Shown: piece after piece, positions 29,865 to 39,380 of the stretch
Layout: every line of letters starts with the position of its first letter
Position numbering within the stretch: position 1 is the stretch's first letter
Source: Aerococcus sanguinicola
GTDB lineage: Bacteria > Bacillota > Bacilli > Lactobacillales > Aerococcaceae
Reading direction: 5' to 3'
Length of the DNA: 64,000 bases
NCBI RefSeq assembly: GCF_008726925.1
Contig: NZ_VYWO01000004.1
Coordinates: forward strand, 183,518-247,517
Made by a program: the position numbers and the translations under genes
Notes under the pieces: model-generated
Databases searched by the model: none
Seen by the model: the letters and a program-made list of their open reading frames with translations, nothing else
Told to the model about the DNA's origin: nothing

Positions 29865-29893
29865 TTTCTAAGGCCAGGGATTTCCCGTATAAT
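29865..29893 (+). promoter_or_regulatory. Promoter of the acetyltransferase gene
   Basis: Perfect TATAAT at 29888-29893 with a weak -35 (TTTCTA, 29865-29870); the start codon is 38 bp further on. Confidence 0.55.
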
Positions 29894-29930
29894 AATTGAG
29901 AAGTCTCTTACTAGAGAAAGGATGACCCCC

Positions 29931-30683
29931 ATGTTCCATTTTTCAGATTTATATAGCTATGCTAGCCACTATGAGCCCACCGATGTCTTTGACTTCCTAG
30001 GCAATCCCCAGCTAGCCGATGATTATGAAACCAATTGCCTGCAGTTAGCCTTCATGCCTGGCGCCGAAGAGCTCGCTATTCTTGAAGACATCTTCTTAGA
30101 TTATGCGGAAGAAGTCGGCCTGACCTATTACAGTTTCTACCTGCCCGAAAACCACGGCATCCCTAATGAACTCATGGCTGCCCTCGAAGCTAAAAATTAC
30201 CAGCTGGCCAGCTACCAAGTCTTCCAGAGTCCAGCTGGCCAGATTCAGCTAGATAATCAACTCCTCAACTGGGAAAAAGTCAGCCAGGCAGAGAACTTGC
30301 AAGCTTACCTAGACTTTCAAAAACCTTTTGACCAAGTGATTGATCCCGCCCTTAGACGCAGCCGGCCCTTACGCTATCAAATGGCCGCTGGCAATCCCTG
30401 GATCAGCCAATTTCTGGCCTACCAAGACGGCCGCGTTGTCGCCACTTGGGACCTGATTGACCAAGGGCAATTCCTTGAGATCGACAACCTGACCGTTGGC
30501 CCCGACTATCGCCGGCAAGGTCTGGCCTCCCAGATCATCCAGCTCAGCCAACAAAAGGCCCAGCAAGCCGCTAAGCCCCTCCTTGCCCTAGCGGATATCG
30601 AGAATCCTTCCATGGCTGTCTTTGAGGGACTCGGCTTTAAGGCCCTGAGCTTACTTAGCCGAATCCACCGCCCCATAAGCTAA
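29931..30683 (+). CDS. GNAT-family N-acetyltransferase
   Basis: 250 residues. The C-terminal half holds the GNAT core with the acetyl-CoA site VGPDYRRQGLASQII (about 190-204) and the later ADIENPSMAVFEGLGF. The N-terminal 110 residues may be a second, degenerate GNAT domain. Acceptor unknown. I use the ATG at 29931, nine bases after AAAGG; the upstream ATG at 29922 overlaps that site. It is transcribed against the flanking replication genes, which suggests insertion into the ancestral holB-yaaT-yabA cluster. Confidence 0.85.
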   Translation: MFHFSDLYSYASHYEPTDVFDFLGNPQLADDYETNCLQLAFMPGAEELAILEDIFLDYAEEVGLTYYSFYLPENHGIPNELMAALEAKNYQLASYQVFQSPAGQIQLDNQLLNWEKVSQAENLQAYLDFQKPFDQVIDPALRRSRPLRYQMAAGNPWISQFLAYQDGRVVATWDLIDQGQFLEIDNLTVGPDYRRQGLASQIIQLSQQKAQQAAKPLLALADIENPSMAVFEGLGFKALSLLSRIHRPIS

Positions 30684-30702
30684 GCTGACCTCCTAGATAA
30701 AT

Positions 30703-30773
30703 AAAAAAGCGGTTCCGAAGCTCCGGCCTCCCCATGATTAAGGGAGCACGGAAAGCTTCGGACCGCTTTTTAT
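30703..30773. terminator. Bidirectional terminator between the acetyltransferase and holB
   Basis: A stem of about 16 bp (30706-30722 / 30754-30769, minor mismatch) with A and T runs on both sides. Confidence 0.92.
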
Positions 30774-30800
30774 CGTTAAGAGCTAAAGTTGCTGCTTCAG

Positions 30801-31778
30801 CTAGGCTTGCCAGCTGGCTAGGACAAAGTATTCCAAGGCTGCCTGGGGGCTGACATTGGCCTGGATCATCCGCTGTGCCTTGAGGGCCAATTGGACCTGG
30901 CTTTGAAGGCGGCGCGGATTGACCTGGCGGCGCAAGTCTTGGTAGCCTGAAGCGCGAGAGGGGAGGATCAGTTGGTCGGTCTCCTGATAATTAAACAAGA
31001 GCAAGTCGCGCAAGTAGGCCAAGATCAGCTCCAGAAGGCGTTGGTTACTCTCTCGTCCCTTATCCTGCTTGATCCAATCCGTCTGCACCATGGTGAAAGC
31101 CCGGGGATCCTGCTTGACCAAGGCTTCCAACCAAGTCCAAGAGCGCTTGGTCTGGTCTTGGAAAACCTCATCCTCAGCCAGCTCTTGAGCTAGGCTGAGG
31201 TCCGAGGTTAAAGCCGCCAAGTATTCGGACATGTGGCGGCTGATGCCAGCCTCCTGGTAAGTCAGACGGACCTGGTCCAGGGGCAGGCTCTTGAAGTGGA
31301 TCACCTGGCAGCGCGACTGGATAGTCGCTAGGAGCCGGTCCTTTTGGCTAGTCAGAAGGAAGATATAGACCTCTGGATTGGGTTCTTCGAGAAATTTAAG
31401 CAGGCTATTGGCCGCACTATTGGTCATCTTCTCCGCCTCATGGATAATAAAGACCTTCTGTCCCCCACCCATGGCTGTTAGCGAGAGCTCCTGCTTGAGT
31501 TCCCGCATCTGGTCAATCTTCAGACTTTGGCCCTCAGGCTTAACATGGACCAAGTCAGCTAAGTCGCCCTGGGCTACCAAGCGACAATTCCGGCACTGGC
31601 CGCAGGGTTTATCCGCTTCCTGGCAAAAAAGAGCTGCCGCTAAGTAATCCGCCAGATCTGCCTGACCAGCACCGGCTTCCCCTTCAAAAATATAGGCATG
31701 GCCCAAGCGTCCTTGGCGGAGGACCCGGTCCATTAGTGCTGTCAATTCTGGCTGCTTGGCTTGGATTCGAAACATCAT
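30801..31778 (-). CDS. holB: DNA polymerase III delta' subunit
   Basis: 325 residues. Clamp-loader subunit. The P-loop position reads GEAGAGQAD, lacking the Lys of a working Walker A, as normal for delta'. A zinc module with four Cys (LFCQEADKPCGQCRNC) lies near 51-66, followed by HEAEKMTNSAANSLLKFLEEP. In an operon with tmk, recR, ybaB and dnaX. Confidence 0.95.
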   Translation of the reverse strand: MMFRIQAKQPELTALMDRVLRQGRLGHAYIFEGEAGAGQADLADYLAAALFCQEADKPCGQCRNCRLVAQGDLADLVHVKPEGQSLKIDQMRELKQELSLTAMGGGQKVFIIHEAEKMTNSAANSLLKFLEEPNPEVYIFLLTSQKDRLLATIQSRCQVIHFKSLPLDQVRLTYQEAGISRHMSEYLAALTSDLSLAQELAEDEVFQDQTKRSWTWLEALVKQDPRAFTMVQTDWIKQDKGRESNQRLLELILAYLRDLLLFNYQETDQLILPSRASGYQDLRRQVNPRRLQSQVQLALKAQRMIQANVSPQAALEYFVLASWQA

Positions 31779-31785
31779 ATCCCCC

Positions 31786-32436
31786 CTAATTCAAACGAAA
31801 GGCTTCTGGATAGGCCGCTTGTAAAATTGCCCAGGCCTGGTCCAGACAAGCCGCTGGGGATTGGCTCGCGTCGATGACTTTAATCCGCTGGCCCTGGTCC
31901 TGGTCTAGGAGGGCTTGGTAGCCCGCTACCACCCGCTTATGGAAGGCGATGCTTTCTTGGTCCAAGCGGTTGTATTCATCGGGGCGCTGGCTTTGGATGC
32001 GGTCGATGCCCTCTTCCGCTGACAGGTCGAGGTAGAGGGTAAGGTCAGGCGCCTGGCCTTCTGTAGCAAAGTCATTGATGGCCTGAATGCCAGCGACCCC
32101 GATCTCCCGGCCCCAAGCCTGGTAGGCAATGGATGAATCGACAAAACGGTCGCAGACCACCCACTTGCCTGCTGCTAGCGCCGGTTGGATCTTATGGACC
32201 AGGTGCTGGCGGCGGCTCGCCGCATAGAGCAAGGCCTCCGCTCGCGCATCTAAGTCGGTATGGGTCGGATCCAAGATCAGGTCACGGATTTTCTCCGCTA
32301 GCGGCTCGCCACCTGGTTCCCGCGTAGCGACAAGGTCCGGTAATAAGTTAGCTTCTAAGCGGGCAAGCAGGCCTTGGATCAGGGTTGTCTTACCTGAGCC
32401 GTCCGGTCCTTCCACTGTGATAAAACGTCCCTGCAT
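31786..32436 (-). CDS. tmk: Thymidylate kinase
   Basis: 216 residues. Phosphorylates dTMP to dTDP. P-loop GPDGSGKT at 10-17, the DRF motif in CDRFVDSSIAYQ and the LID region near RIQSQRPDEYNR are all present. It overlaps recR by one base and precedes holB by 7 bp. Confidence 0.96.
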   Translation of the reverse strand: MQGRFITVEGPDGSGKTTLIQGLLARLEANLLPDLVATREPGGEPLAEKIRDLILDPTHTDLDARAEALLYAASRRQHLVHKIQPALAAGKWVVCDRFVDSSIAYQAWGREIGVAGIQAINDFATEGQAPDLTLYLDLSAEEGIDRIQSQRPDEYNRLDQESIAFHKRVVAGYQALLDQDQGQRIKVIDASQSPAACLDQAWAILQAAYPEAFRLN

Positions 32437-33053
32437 CAGTCTTTCTCCTTCCCTTGATTCATGGTCCGCCGCCCCTCTAAGGCACGGAGGAGGGTCATCT
32501 CGTCCACATACTCAATATCGGAACCCACCGATAAGCCATAAGCAATCCGGCTCACCTTAATCCCTGCTGGTTGGATTAAACGGGACAAGTAAGTCGCCGT
32601 GGCTTCCCCCTCAGCCGTCGCATTGGTGGCAATAATCACTTCCTGGATGGTCTCATCCTGGAGCCGGGTCAGGAGGCTGGTAATATTCAGGTCTTCCGGT
32701 CCTGTCCCTTCCATGGGCGAAAGAACGCCGTGGAGGACATGGTAGAGCCCCCGGTATTCCTGCATCCTTTCCATAGACATAACGTCACGGGCCTGTTCTA
32801 CCACCATGACCTGGGACCGGTCACGACTCTGGTCCGCGCAGAGCACACAAGGGTCTTCCTCAGTGATATTGCCGCAGATACTACAATAGACCAAGTTGCG
32901 CTTCACATCGACCAAGGCTTTGGCGAAGTCTACCACATCCGCTTCCGGCATATCTAAGACAAAGAAAGCTAAGCGCGCCGCCGTCTTGGCCCCAATCCCC
33001 GGCAACTTCTGGAAGCTATCAATCAACTTAGCAATCGGTTCTGGATACTGCAT
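32436..33053 (-). CDS. recR: Recombination protein RecR
   Basis: 205 residues from the ATG at 33053, which has AAGGAGG seven bases upstream; a longer frame extends 24 codons without a ribosome site. Helix-hairpin-helix ([15 protein letters not shown], about 17-31), zinc finger Cys57, Cys60, Cys69, Cys72 and a Toprim domain with [15 protein letters not shown]. Works with RecF/RecO in gap repair. Confidence 0.95.
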   Translation of the reverse strand: MQYPEPIAKLIDSFQKLPGIGAKTAARLAFFVLDMPEADVVDFAKALVDVKRNLVYCSICGNITEEDPCVLCADQSRDRSQVMVVEQARDVMSMERMQEYRGLYHVLHGVLSPMEGTGPEDLNITSLLTRLQDETIQEVIIATNATAEGEATATYLSRLIQPAGIKVSRIAYGLSVGSDIEYVDEMTLLRALEGRRTMNQGKEKD

Positions 33054-33133
33054 CGAATCCTCCTTACAAATCTTTAAACATAAAGAAGAGGCCCAGCAAA
33101 GCTCGGCCAGGCCCCATACACACATACTCCTTA

Positions 33134-33454
33134 TTAAAACCCTAAACCAGATAGCCCCTTAGAGATCCCACCAAAGGATTTTTCTTGGGCAGCATCTACC
33201 TGGCTCAAGGCATCATTTGTTGCTTCCAATAAGAGGTCTTGGAGCATATCGATATCATCTGGATCGACCACATCTGGCTTGAGGTCAATCTTTTCCACCT
33301 TCTTATCTCCCGTTACGGTTACCTTAATCATGCCGGATGGCTCGGTCCCCGTGAAGGTTGTCGCTGCCAGTTCCTTCTGCGAAGCCTCCATCTGGGCTTG
33401 CATCTTCTGTGCTTGCTTCATCATCTTCTGCATATTCATCATATTGTTGGCCAT
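33134..33454 (-). CDS. ybaB: YbaB/EbfC nucleoid-associated protein
   Basis: 106 residues with a Met/Gln-rich N-terminal helix ([19 protein letters not shown]), then the dimeric beta core. Binds DNA in the nucleoid. Located between dnaX and recR in the standard order; it has its own promoter (33543-33571) and a leader of about 80 bases. Confidence 0.94.
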   Translation of the reverse strand: MANNMMNMQKMMKQAQKMQAQMEASQKELAATTFTGTEPSGMIKVTVTGDKKVEKIDLKPDVVDPDDIDMLQDLLLEATNDALSQVDAAQEKSFGGISKGLSGLGF

Positions 33455-33542
33455 CTTGAATCTCCTTTAATCGTAGTCTGGGCCCGCCTGATCAAGCCGA
33501 GCCCTATAGCGCTTAGTATCTCCATAGAGATGCTTCCACCCT

Positions 33543-33571
33543 ATTATAAGGGAAAAGACCTGAGGGGTAAA
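33543..33571 (-). promoter_or_regulatory. ybaB-recR promoter
   Basis: -35 TTTACC (33566-33571), spacer 17, perfect -10 TATAAT (33543-33548). Confidence 0.6.
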
Positions 33572-33633
33572 ATGCTTTGCTGAATTTTAGGACAAAAGCT
33601 TTGGATCAAAATATGAAAAAGCTAGTCTGCCAC

Positions 33634-35433
33634 TTAATCATCCACCACCGTCACATTATCAGCCCCAAAGAGCTTGATAGCTTCTTCCGCCAAAGGATTA
33701 TCTTCCTTAGCTTGGACTCCTTCCAGCAGGCTTTGGTCAGAGTCAGCCTTTTGGGCGTCATCTGCCTTAGCTTCTTCCTTAGTCGGATCTGGTGCTTGGT
33801 CGCCCAGGAGTTCGTCCAATTTGCCCGCTTTGTGGGCGGTGACATAGTTCTGCCGGGCCTCATTCCACTGCTCGCTGGTCAGGATGAGCATCTTGCCCGG
33901 ATGACCCACCCCTTCTTGGAGGCGCTTGGCCACTGTATCTTTGATGGCCTGGTCGTCGGCAACTTTTTGGCAGAGGATAGCATAGTCGAAGCGGAGGACG
34001 AAATATTCAGCAGAAGCAGCGGCCGGATAGGTCTGCTTGAGCAGGGCTTGTTGGATATTGGGCAGGGATTCCACCAAGTCCGGCCAGATACTCTCAATCT
34101 TATGGCGGTCGGTGTTGGTAGCTTCTGACAGGGTCTTATAGATGAGCCCATAATTAGGTTTATAGTGCACCGACCCTGTAGCTTGACGCTTGGGACTGGC
34201 CTTGGCTTGATTCTTGGCTGGGCTGGCGGGGCCACCTTGGGCAACTTGGGCTTGGAGGGCCTTGACTTGAGCGGTCAAGGCGTCCAATTGGGCTTGGCTT
34301 TCCTGGTCCATTTGCGGACTCGCACTAGTTTCTGCTGGCGTCGAAGCCTGGTTCAGACTTTGGCTCAAACGAATCGTGAGGACTTCCAGGTAGATTTCCG
34401 GCTGGCTGGTAAAGCGGAGCTCGGACTGGGCCTCTTGGAAGTGGTCCATCATAAAGTAGAGGGCCTGGTCTGGAAAGTCCTTGGCTAAATCAAAGAAGGC
34501 CTGGGAGAAGTGCCGGGTCAGTTCCGATTCTTGACCGGCCAATTCCTTAGCCATGAGCAGGTCCCGGATAAAGGCCAGCATTTCCTCCACGAACCGGTTG
34601 GCTTCCTGACCCTGGTTCAAGATTTGATGGAGAGTATCCAGGGCTTGGCGGGCATCCTGGTCGAGCAGGGCCTGGCTGTAGGCCAACATCTGGTCCTCGC
34701 TCAGCGTCCCTGTCACCAGGCGAGCCGTTTTGGCGTCGAGGCTCCCCTCTGCAAAAGACAGGCTCTGGTCTAAAAGACTGAGGGCATCCCGCATCCCTCC
34801 GTTAGCTGCCCGGGCAATAATCTTTAAGCTGGCTTCTTCGTAGTCCTGGTCGTTACTTTTGAGGATATAGGCCAGGCGCTCTTCAATATCACTGTTGCGG
34901 ATACGGCGGAAGTCGAAGCGCTGGGTCCGAGAGATAATCGTAGCGGGGATCTTATGAGGCTCCGTCGTCGCTAGGATGAAGACCACATGGGAAGGCGGCT
35001 CTTCCAGGGTCTTGAGCAGGGCATTGAAGGCCCCCGTCGACAACATATGGACCTCGTCAATAATATAGACCTTATACTGGGCTTCAGTCGGGGTATAGCG
35101 GACCTTGTCGCGGATATCGCGGATCTCCTCCACCCCATTGTTAGAAGCCGCATCGATCTCAATCACATCAGCCAGGGTCCCTTCCGTAATAGCCTGGCAG
35201 ATGGCACAATCATTGCAAGGCTCCCCGTCCGTCTGATTTGGGCAGTTAATCGCCTTGGCAAAAATTTTGGCGGCCGAGGTCTTCCCCGTCCCCCGGGGCC
35301 CTGTAAAGAGATAGGCATGGCTGGTCTTGCCCTCGCGGATAGCATTGCGCAAGGTCCGCGAAACGGCCACCTGTCCCACAATATCATCAAATCGCTGGGG
35401 CCGCCAGACCCGGTATAAAGCCTGATAACTCAT
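33634..35433 (-). CDS. dnaX: DNA polymerase III gamma/tau subunit
   Basis: 599 residues. Clamp-loader ATPase: Walker A GPRGTGKT at 45-52, zinc Cys64, Cys73, Cys76, Cys79, Walker B IIDEVHMLS and SRTQRFDFRRI. A Pro/Gln/Ala-rich linker (about 345-410) separates the ATPase part from the C-terminal tau-type domain, and an acidic tail ends the protein. AAGGAG lies eight bases upstream of the ATG. A small hairpin GGGAGG/CCTCCC (35464-35481) lies in its leader. Confidence 0.95.
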   Translation of the reverse strand: MSYQALYRVWRPQRFDDIVGQVAVSRTLRNAIREGKTSHAYLFTGPRGTGKTSAAKIFAKAINCPNQTDGEPCNDCAICQAITEGTLADVIEIDAASNNGVEEIRDIRDKVRYTPTEAQYKVYIIDEVHMLSTGAFNALLKTLEEPPSHVVFILATTEPHKIPATIISRTQRFDFRRIRNSDIEERLAYILKSNDQDYEEASLKIIARAANGGMRDALSLLDQSLSFAEGSLDAKTARLVTGTLSEDQMLAYSQALLDQDARQALDTLHQILNQGQEANRFVEEMLAFIRDLLMAKELAGQESELTRHFSQAFFDLAKDFPDQALYFMMDHFQEAQSELRFTSQPEIYLEVLTIRLSQSLNQASTPAETSASPQMDQESQAQLDALTAQVKALQAQVAQGGPASPAKNQAKASPKRQATGSVHYKPNYGLIYKTLSEATNTDRHKIESIWPDLVESLPNIQQALLKQTYPAAASAEYFVLRFDYAILCQKVADDQAIKDTVAKRLQEGVGHPGKMLILTSEQWNEARQNYVTAHKAGKLDELLGDQAPDPTKEEAKADDAQKADSDQSLLEGVQAKEDNPLAEEAIKLFGADNVTVVDD

Positions 35434-35648
35434 AGATAACGCTCCTTTACTCGTGGTCGATTGGGGAGGCAGCTTCCTCCCACTGTCCTATGTATTATAA
35501 CAAAACTTTCCGAGCTTGGCCCGAGTGATCTTTCGAACTAAAACTATTAGAAACGAATTGCTGACATCAGATGAGAAGGATCCCTTCATATAATAACAAC
35601 CCCTAAATAGTCAAGGACCAGATCAAAAGCCAAGCGCTTCCTTCCTAG

Positions 35649-35697
35649 CAAAAAAGCAGCTGACCCTCCCTCGTACAGGATGGTCAGCTGTGTTTTT
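35649..35697 (-). terminator. Terminator of nrdDG
   Basis: Perfect 9-bp stem CAGCTGACC/GGTCAGCTG (35657-35665 / 35682-35690) with a six-T run on the minus strand. Between it and dnaX (35434-35648) I see only the dnaX promoter region (TATAAT near 35497). Confidence 0.9.
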
Positions 35698-35719
35698 AGT
35701 ATTGAAGATTAGTCATTCA

Positions 35720-36289
35720 TTATATGTCATCATATTTACCATCTAGCCAGAGCACCATTTCCCCCTGGGCCAGGGATTTTTTGACATCGATGATCCGCTG
35801 ATTGGAGCTACCACGAAAGCGCAAGTTCAAGTCGAGCTTGTCCAGTTCGAAGCGGCCGTCGACTAGGACATCGATATGGTGGAGGAGCCAGAGTTTATCT
35901 TCGGTTTCTTGAAGGAGTTCCTCCCAGTAATAACCGCTCCAACTCCAAATATCCTTGCTGTCCCCAAAGCGTTCCCGCACCTTGGCCACTAAGCGATTGA
36001 GCACAGGGGTATTGAGGAAGGGCTCCCCGCCTAAGAGGGTGAGGCCTTGGACATAGGGTTGGGCGAGGTCATTGAGGATCCGCTCCTCCAATTCATCCGT
36101 ATAGTCCACCCCATAGTTGAAGTCCTGGACAATCTTATTGTAGCAGCCCTTGCAAGCGAAGGGACAGCCACTGACATAGATGGAGCAACGGACGCCATCC
36201 CCATCCACGAAGTTAAAAGGCTTGTAATCGGCAATCTTAGCTTTGCTGAACTTTTCAGCGGTCCACTCTTTGGGCTTAGGGTTGCGCAT
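35720..36289 (-). CDS. nrdG: Anaerobic ribonucleotide reductase activase
   Basis: 189 residues. Radical-SAM enzyme that generates the glycyl radical on NrdD. The cluster motif CPFACKGC gives Cys42, Cys46 and Cys49, followed by TLLGGEPFLN. One-base overlap with nrdD shows translational coupling. Confidence 0.96.
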   Translation of the reverse strand: MRNPKPKEWTAEKFSKAKIADYKPFNFVDGDGVRCSIYVSGCPFACKGCYNKIVQDFNYGVDYTDELEERILNDLAQPYVQGLTLLGGEPFLNTPVLNRLVAKVRERFGDSKDIWSWSGYYWEELLQETEDKLWLLHHIDVLVDGRFELDKLDLNLRFRGSSNQRIIDVKKSLAQGEMVLWLDGKYDDI

Positions 36290-38541
36290 TAACCATCAGC
36301 CTTTCTTTGGGCATCCTGGTTCAAGAGGTCGATGGTATCTGCCTTGGAATCCTTGACCAGGGCATTGTCCGCCGACATGTGTTTCACCCGAGCACTGATT
36401 TCCTTGTGGCGGCCTTTTGCCATGGGACGGATATTAGGGTTGCCCAAGTAGCCGCAAGTCCGTTTCACCACATCACAGCTCTCGGGATCATTGTTGCCGC
36501 ATTGGGGGCATTCGAAGCCACGTTCTGTTGGCTTGAAGTCGCCGCTGAAGTTGCAGGCATAGCAGTGGTCGATAGGGGTATTGGTCCCTAAGTAGCCCAC
36601 CCGGTCATAGGCATAGTCCCAAACCGCTTCTAGGGCCTTAGGATTTTGCCGCATATTCGGGTATTCGCAGTAGTGGATGAAGCCCCCGCTACAATATTTC
36701 GGATAATCTTTTTCGAAGTCTAACTTCTCAAAAGGTGTGGGGTTCTTGCGGACATCGTAGTGGAAACTATTGGTGTAGTAATCCTTATCTGTAATATCAG
36801 GGATCTGACCAAATTTGTCTTGATCCAAGCGGCAGAAGCGGTCCGTCAGACTCTCACTCGGGGTGGAATAGATACTGAAGTGATAACCGTAGTCATCTCC
36901 CCACTGGTCGGCCACTTCCTTCATGTGTTTGACAATCTCCAAGGTGAAGGCCTTAGCTTCCGCATTATGCTCCCAATCTGGGCCATAGAAATACGTAGCG
37001 GCTTCATAGAGGCCGATATAGCCCATCGAAACAGTGGCCCGGCGGTTCTTGAAAAGCTCATCCACATCGCCATCTTCGCTGAGGCGCTTGCCGAAAGCAC
37101 CGTATTGGTAGAGGATCGGTGCATTCTCTGGCTTAGCTTCCTTGGTCCGTTCCACCCGGTAGAGGAGGGCCTCCTTCAAGACAGCCAAACGTTCATCAAA
37201 GATTTGCCAGAATTGGTCCTTACTATGGTCAGACTCTAAGGCAATCCGTGGAATGTTCAGGGTCACCACCCCTAAGTTCATCCGGCCGCTATTGACCTCA
37301 CGTCCCTGGTCATCCTTCCAACCTTGGAGGAAGGACCGGCAACCCATGGGCGCCTTGAAGGAACCGGTTAATTCAACAATCTTATCGTACATGAGGACAT
37401 CGGGATACATCCGTTTGGTGGCACATTCGATAGCCTTTTGCTTGATATCATAGTTAGGATCGCCCTGGTCTAAGTTGGTCCCCCGGCGAATGGTGAAGAC
37501 CAGTTTAGGGAAGATGGCGGTCCGTTTTTCCCGGCCGAGACCGTCGATACGGACATTGAGGATGGCCAGCTGGATCTCGCGGGCAAACCAGTCCGTCCCC
37601 AGCCCAAAGCCAAGGGTGGTAAAAGGCGTTTGCCCATTGGAAGAATAGAGGGTATTGATCTCATACTCTAGACTCTGCATGGCATCGTAGATATCCTTCT
37701 TGGTCCGCGCATAGGCAAATTCGCGCTGGCGGTTCTCACCCTCGATCCACTCTTTGGCCGTCTTCAGATGCTTATCAAAGTTCAACTTGGCATAAGGGGC
37801 CAGGACCTCGTCGATCCGGTCAGCTGAACAGCCCCCATACTGGGAAGAGGCCACATTAGCAATGATTTGGGCAATTTGGGCGCAGGCCGTATTAATGGAC
37901 TTTGGCGATTCCACTTCAGCATTCCCGATATGGAAGCCATTGGATAACATTTCCTGGAAGTCAATCAAGCAGCAATTCGTCATCGGGGAATAAGGCGAAT
38001 AATCTAAGTCGTGGAAGTGAATATCCCCCTTCAGATGGGCATTGGCCACTTCCTTAGGCATCATGGAAAGCCCGATTGCCTTAGCCGAAACCCCGGCCGT
38101 TAAATCGCGGGTCGTATTGAAGACCCGGGAGTCCTTGTTGGCATTCTCATTGAGGACCAACTTGTCCCCCGCTGCAAATTCTTGGAGCTTGGTGGATACA
38201 TCATACTGTTTATCATTGTATTGCATCTTATCGCGGCGGAAGGCCTGGTAGCGTTGGCTGGCTTCAGTGTAACCAAATTCCTCCAGTGCCCGAACTACCG
38301 CTTGGGCAATTTCTGCTGTCTCGAGGGATTGCTCCGTATCCTGCTGGAAAATTTCCGCTAGGGTCGCTTGGAAGAGCTTATCCAGCACATCCTCATCCTT
38401 CACATCCAGAGCCTTAGCGAGTGAATGCTTAACAGCAGAGAGCCGGAAATGAACCTTGTGCCCATCCCGTTTTTCAACCATCAAATCCTCCAAATTAATA
38501 TTTCGGATCTTTATTTCTGGTGTCGTTTGCTTATTAAACAT
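36289..38541 (-). CDS. nrdD: Anaerobic ribonucleoside-triphosphate reductase
   Basis: 750 residues from the ATG at 38541 (AGAGGG six bases upstream); an upstream extension of 27 codons lies within the leader and has no site. An N-terminal ATP-cone (about 15-105) gives allosteric control. The catalytic barrel has MGCRSF, and the C-terminal zinc site uses CYACNFSG and CPQCGN. The glycyl-radical site is TCGYLGN. Reduces NTPs to dNTPs without oxygen, as suits a facultative anaerobe. Two NrdR boxes overlap the promoter. Confidence 0.96.
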   Translation of the reverse strand: MFNKQTTPEIKIRNINLEDLMVEKRDGHKVHFRLSAVKHSLAKALDVKDEDVLDKLFQATLAEIFQQDTEQSLETAEIAQAVVRALEEFGYTEASQRYQAFRRDKMQYNDKQYDVSTKLQEFAAGDKLVLNENANKDSRVFNTTRDLTAGVSAKAIGLSMMPKEVANAHLKGDIHFHDLDYSPYSPMTNCCLIDFQEMLSNGFHIGNAEVESPKSINTACAQIAQIIANVASSQYGGCSADRIDEVLAPYAKLNFDKHLKTAKEWIEGENRQREFAYARTKKDIYDAMQSLEYEINTLYSSNGQTPFTTLGFGLGTDWFAREIQLAILNVRIDGLGREKRTAIFPKLVFTIRRGTNLDQGDPNYDIKQKAIECATKRMYPDVLMYDKIVELTGSFKAPMGCRSFLQGWKDDQGREVNSGRMNLGVVTLNIPRIALESDHSKDQFWQIFDERLAVLKEALLYRVERTKEAKPENAPILYQYGAFGKRLSEDGDVDELFKNRRATVSMGYIGLYEAATYFYGPDWEHNAEAKAFTLEIVKHMKEVADQWGDDYGYHFSIYSTPSESLTDRFCRLDQDKFGQIPDITDKDYYTNSFHYDVRKNPTPFEKLDFEKDYPKYCSGGFIHYCEYPNMRQNPKALEAVWDYAYDRVGYLGTNTPIDHCYACNFSGDFKPTERGFECPQCGNNDPESCDVVKRTCGYLGNPNIRPMAKGRHKEISARVKHMSADNALVKDSKADTIDLLNQDAQRKADG

Positions 38542-38585
38542 CCCAATCCCTCTTTCTAACTTGTATCTCCTTATTCCTTCAGACA

Positions 38586-38628
38586 CAAGATATAGGGGGT
38601 TCTCCTGGAACATCCACCCCATATCTTG
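38586..38628 (-). promoter_or_regulatory. 5' hairpin of the nrdD mRNA
   Basis: CAAGATATaGGGG pairs with CCCCATATCTTG, with an inner GTTC/GAAC stem. It would form at the very 5' end of the transcript starting near 38634; possibly a stabiliser. Confidence 0.5.
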
Positions 38629-38640
38629 AGCTCACTAACT

Positions 38641-38669
38641 ATCATAACCGACTACATATAGATTTTCAA
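38641..38669 (-). promoter_or_regulatory. nrdD promoter
   Basis: -35 TTGAAA (38664-38669), spacer 17, -10 TATGAT (38641-38646). Confidence 0.75.
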
Positions 38670-38695
38670 GCTTATTCTGCCACAATATCTAGTGC
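38649..38695 (-). promoter_or_regulatory. Tandem NrdR boxes
   Basis: CCACAATATCTAGTGC (38680-38695) closely matches the NrdR box ACAC-A/T-ATATAT-A/T-GTGT. A weaker copy, CGACTACATATAGATT, lies exactly 31 bp away (38649-38664), the spacing NrdR needs. The second box falls between the -35 and -10 of nrdD, so repression when dATP is high is expected. Confidence 0.75.
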
Positions 38696-38699
38696 CCCT

Positions 38700-38763
38700 C
38701 AGATTGTTTTTCTTCCGATAGCCTAGAAAGCCCCCCAAGCCGGGAAGCCCGGAAAACAATCTG
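38700..38763. repeat. Branched inverted repeat next to the nrdD promoter
   Basis: CAGATTGTTTT (38700-38710) pairs with AAAACAATCTG (38753-38763) around an inner CCGGG AAG CCCGG hairpin. No T-run follows, so it is not a typical terminator. Between here and 38925 the sequence is AT-rich with no supported gene. Confidence 0.5.
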
Positions 38764-38925
38764 GACAAAAAAATTGCTTCGGCTTGGCAGAAAATACAGA
38801 AATGGATATTTGGGGGAGGGGGTGTGGGTTTTAAATAAGGTCTTGATTGAAATTGATAAAATATGGGAGTTCAAGATGCATTTAGGATAGGTGAATATGG
38901 GAATAGAGACAAAAACAGATGAGCA

Positions 38926-39176
38926 ACTTGCTAATCGAAGCGCCATTCGCTAATTGATGTGATCCTATTTGCTAACGGTGCCTTTGTTCGCTAGTCAGTA
39001 CGACCCTACTTGCTAATCAAGCCTCCATTCGCTAGTCGGCCCAATCTTACTTGCTAATCGAAGCAGCATTCGCTAATTAATGTGATCCTATTTGCTAACG
39101 GTGCCCTTGTTCGCTAGTCAGTACAAAGCTACTTGCTAACAAGATAGCTATTAACTAGTTGATGTAATGCTAACTT
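38926..39176 (+). repeat. 41-bp tandem repeat array 1 (six units)
   Basis: TTGCTAA occurs at 38928, 38969, 39010, 39051, 39092 and 39133, exactly 41 bp apart. Each unit has a second half-site (TTCGCTAAT/TTCGCTAGT) about 20 bp on. Units 1-2 are nearly identical to units 4-5, giving a 123-bp higher-order repeat. The 39177-39380 stretch after it is AT-rich and should contain the NERD promoter. Confidence 0.92.
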
Positions 39177-39380
39177 AAAATAGAGACTGCTTTTCCCTAT
39201 TAATATTCAAGTTGACACTAAACTATCGACTTCTAGTAAGACATTTTATAAATAAATTTATTTTATTTGAATTTTCTCCTAAATTCTTCATCGAATTAAA
39301 CACAGTTAATTTTTTTAAAGAAAATATTTATTCGTGAATTTCAAGATTTTTCGTGTATATATCTAATAGGAGGGATAAAA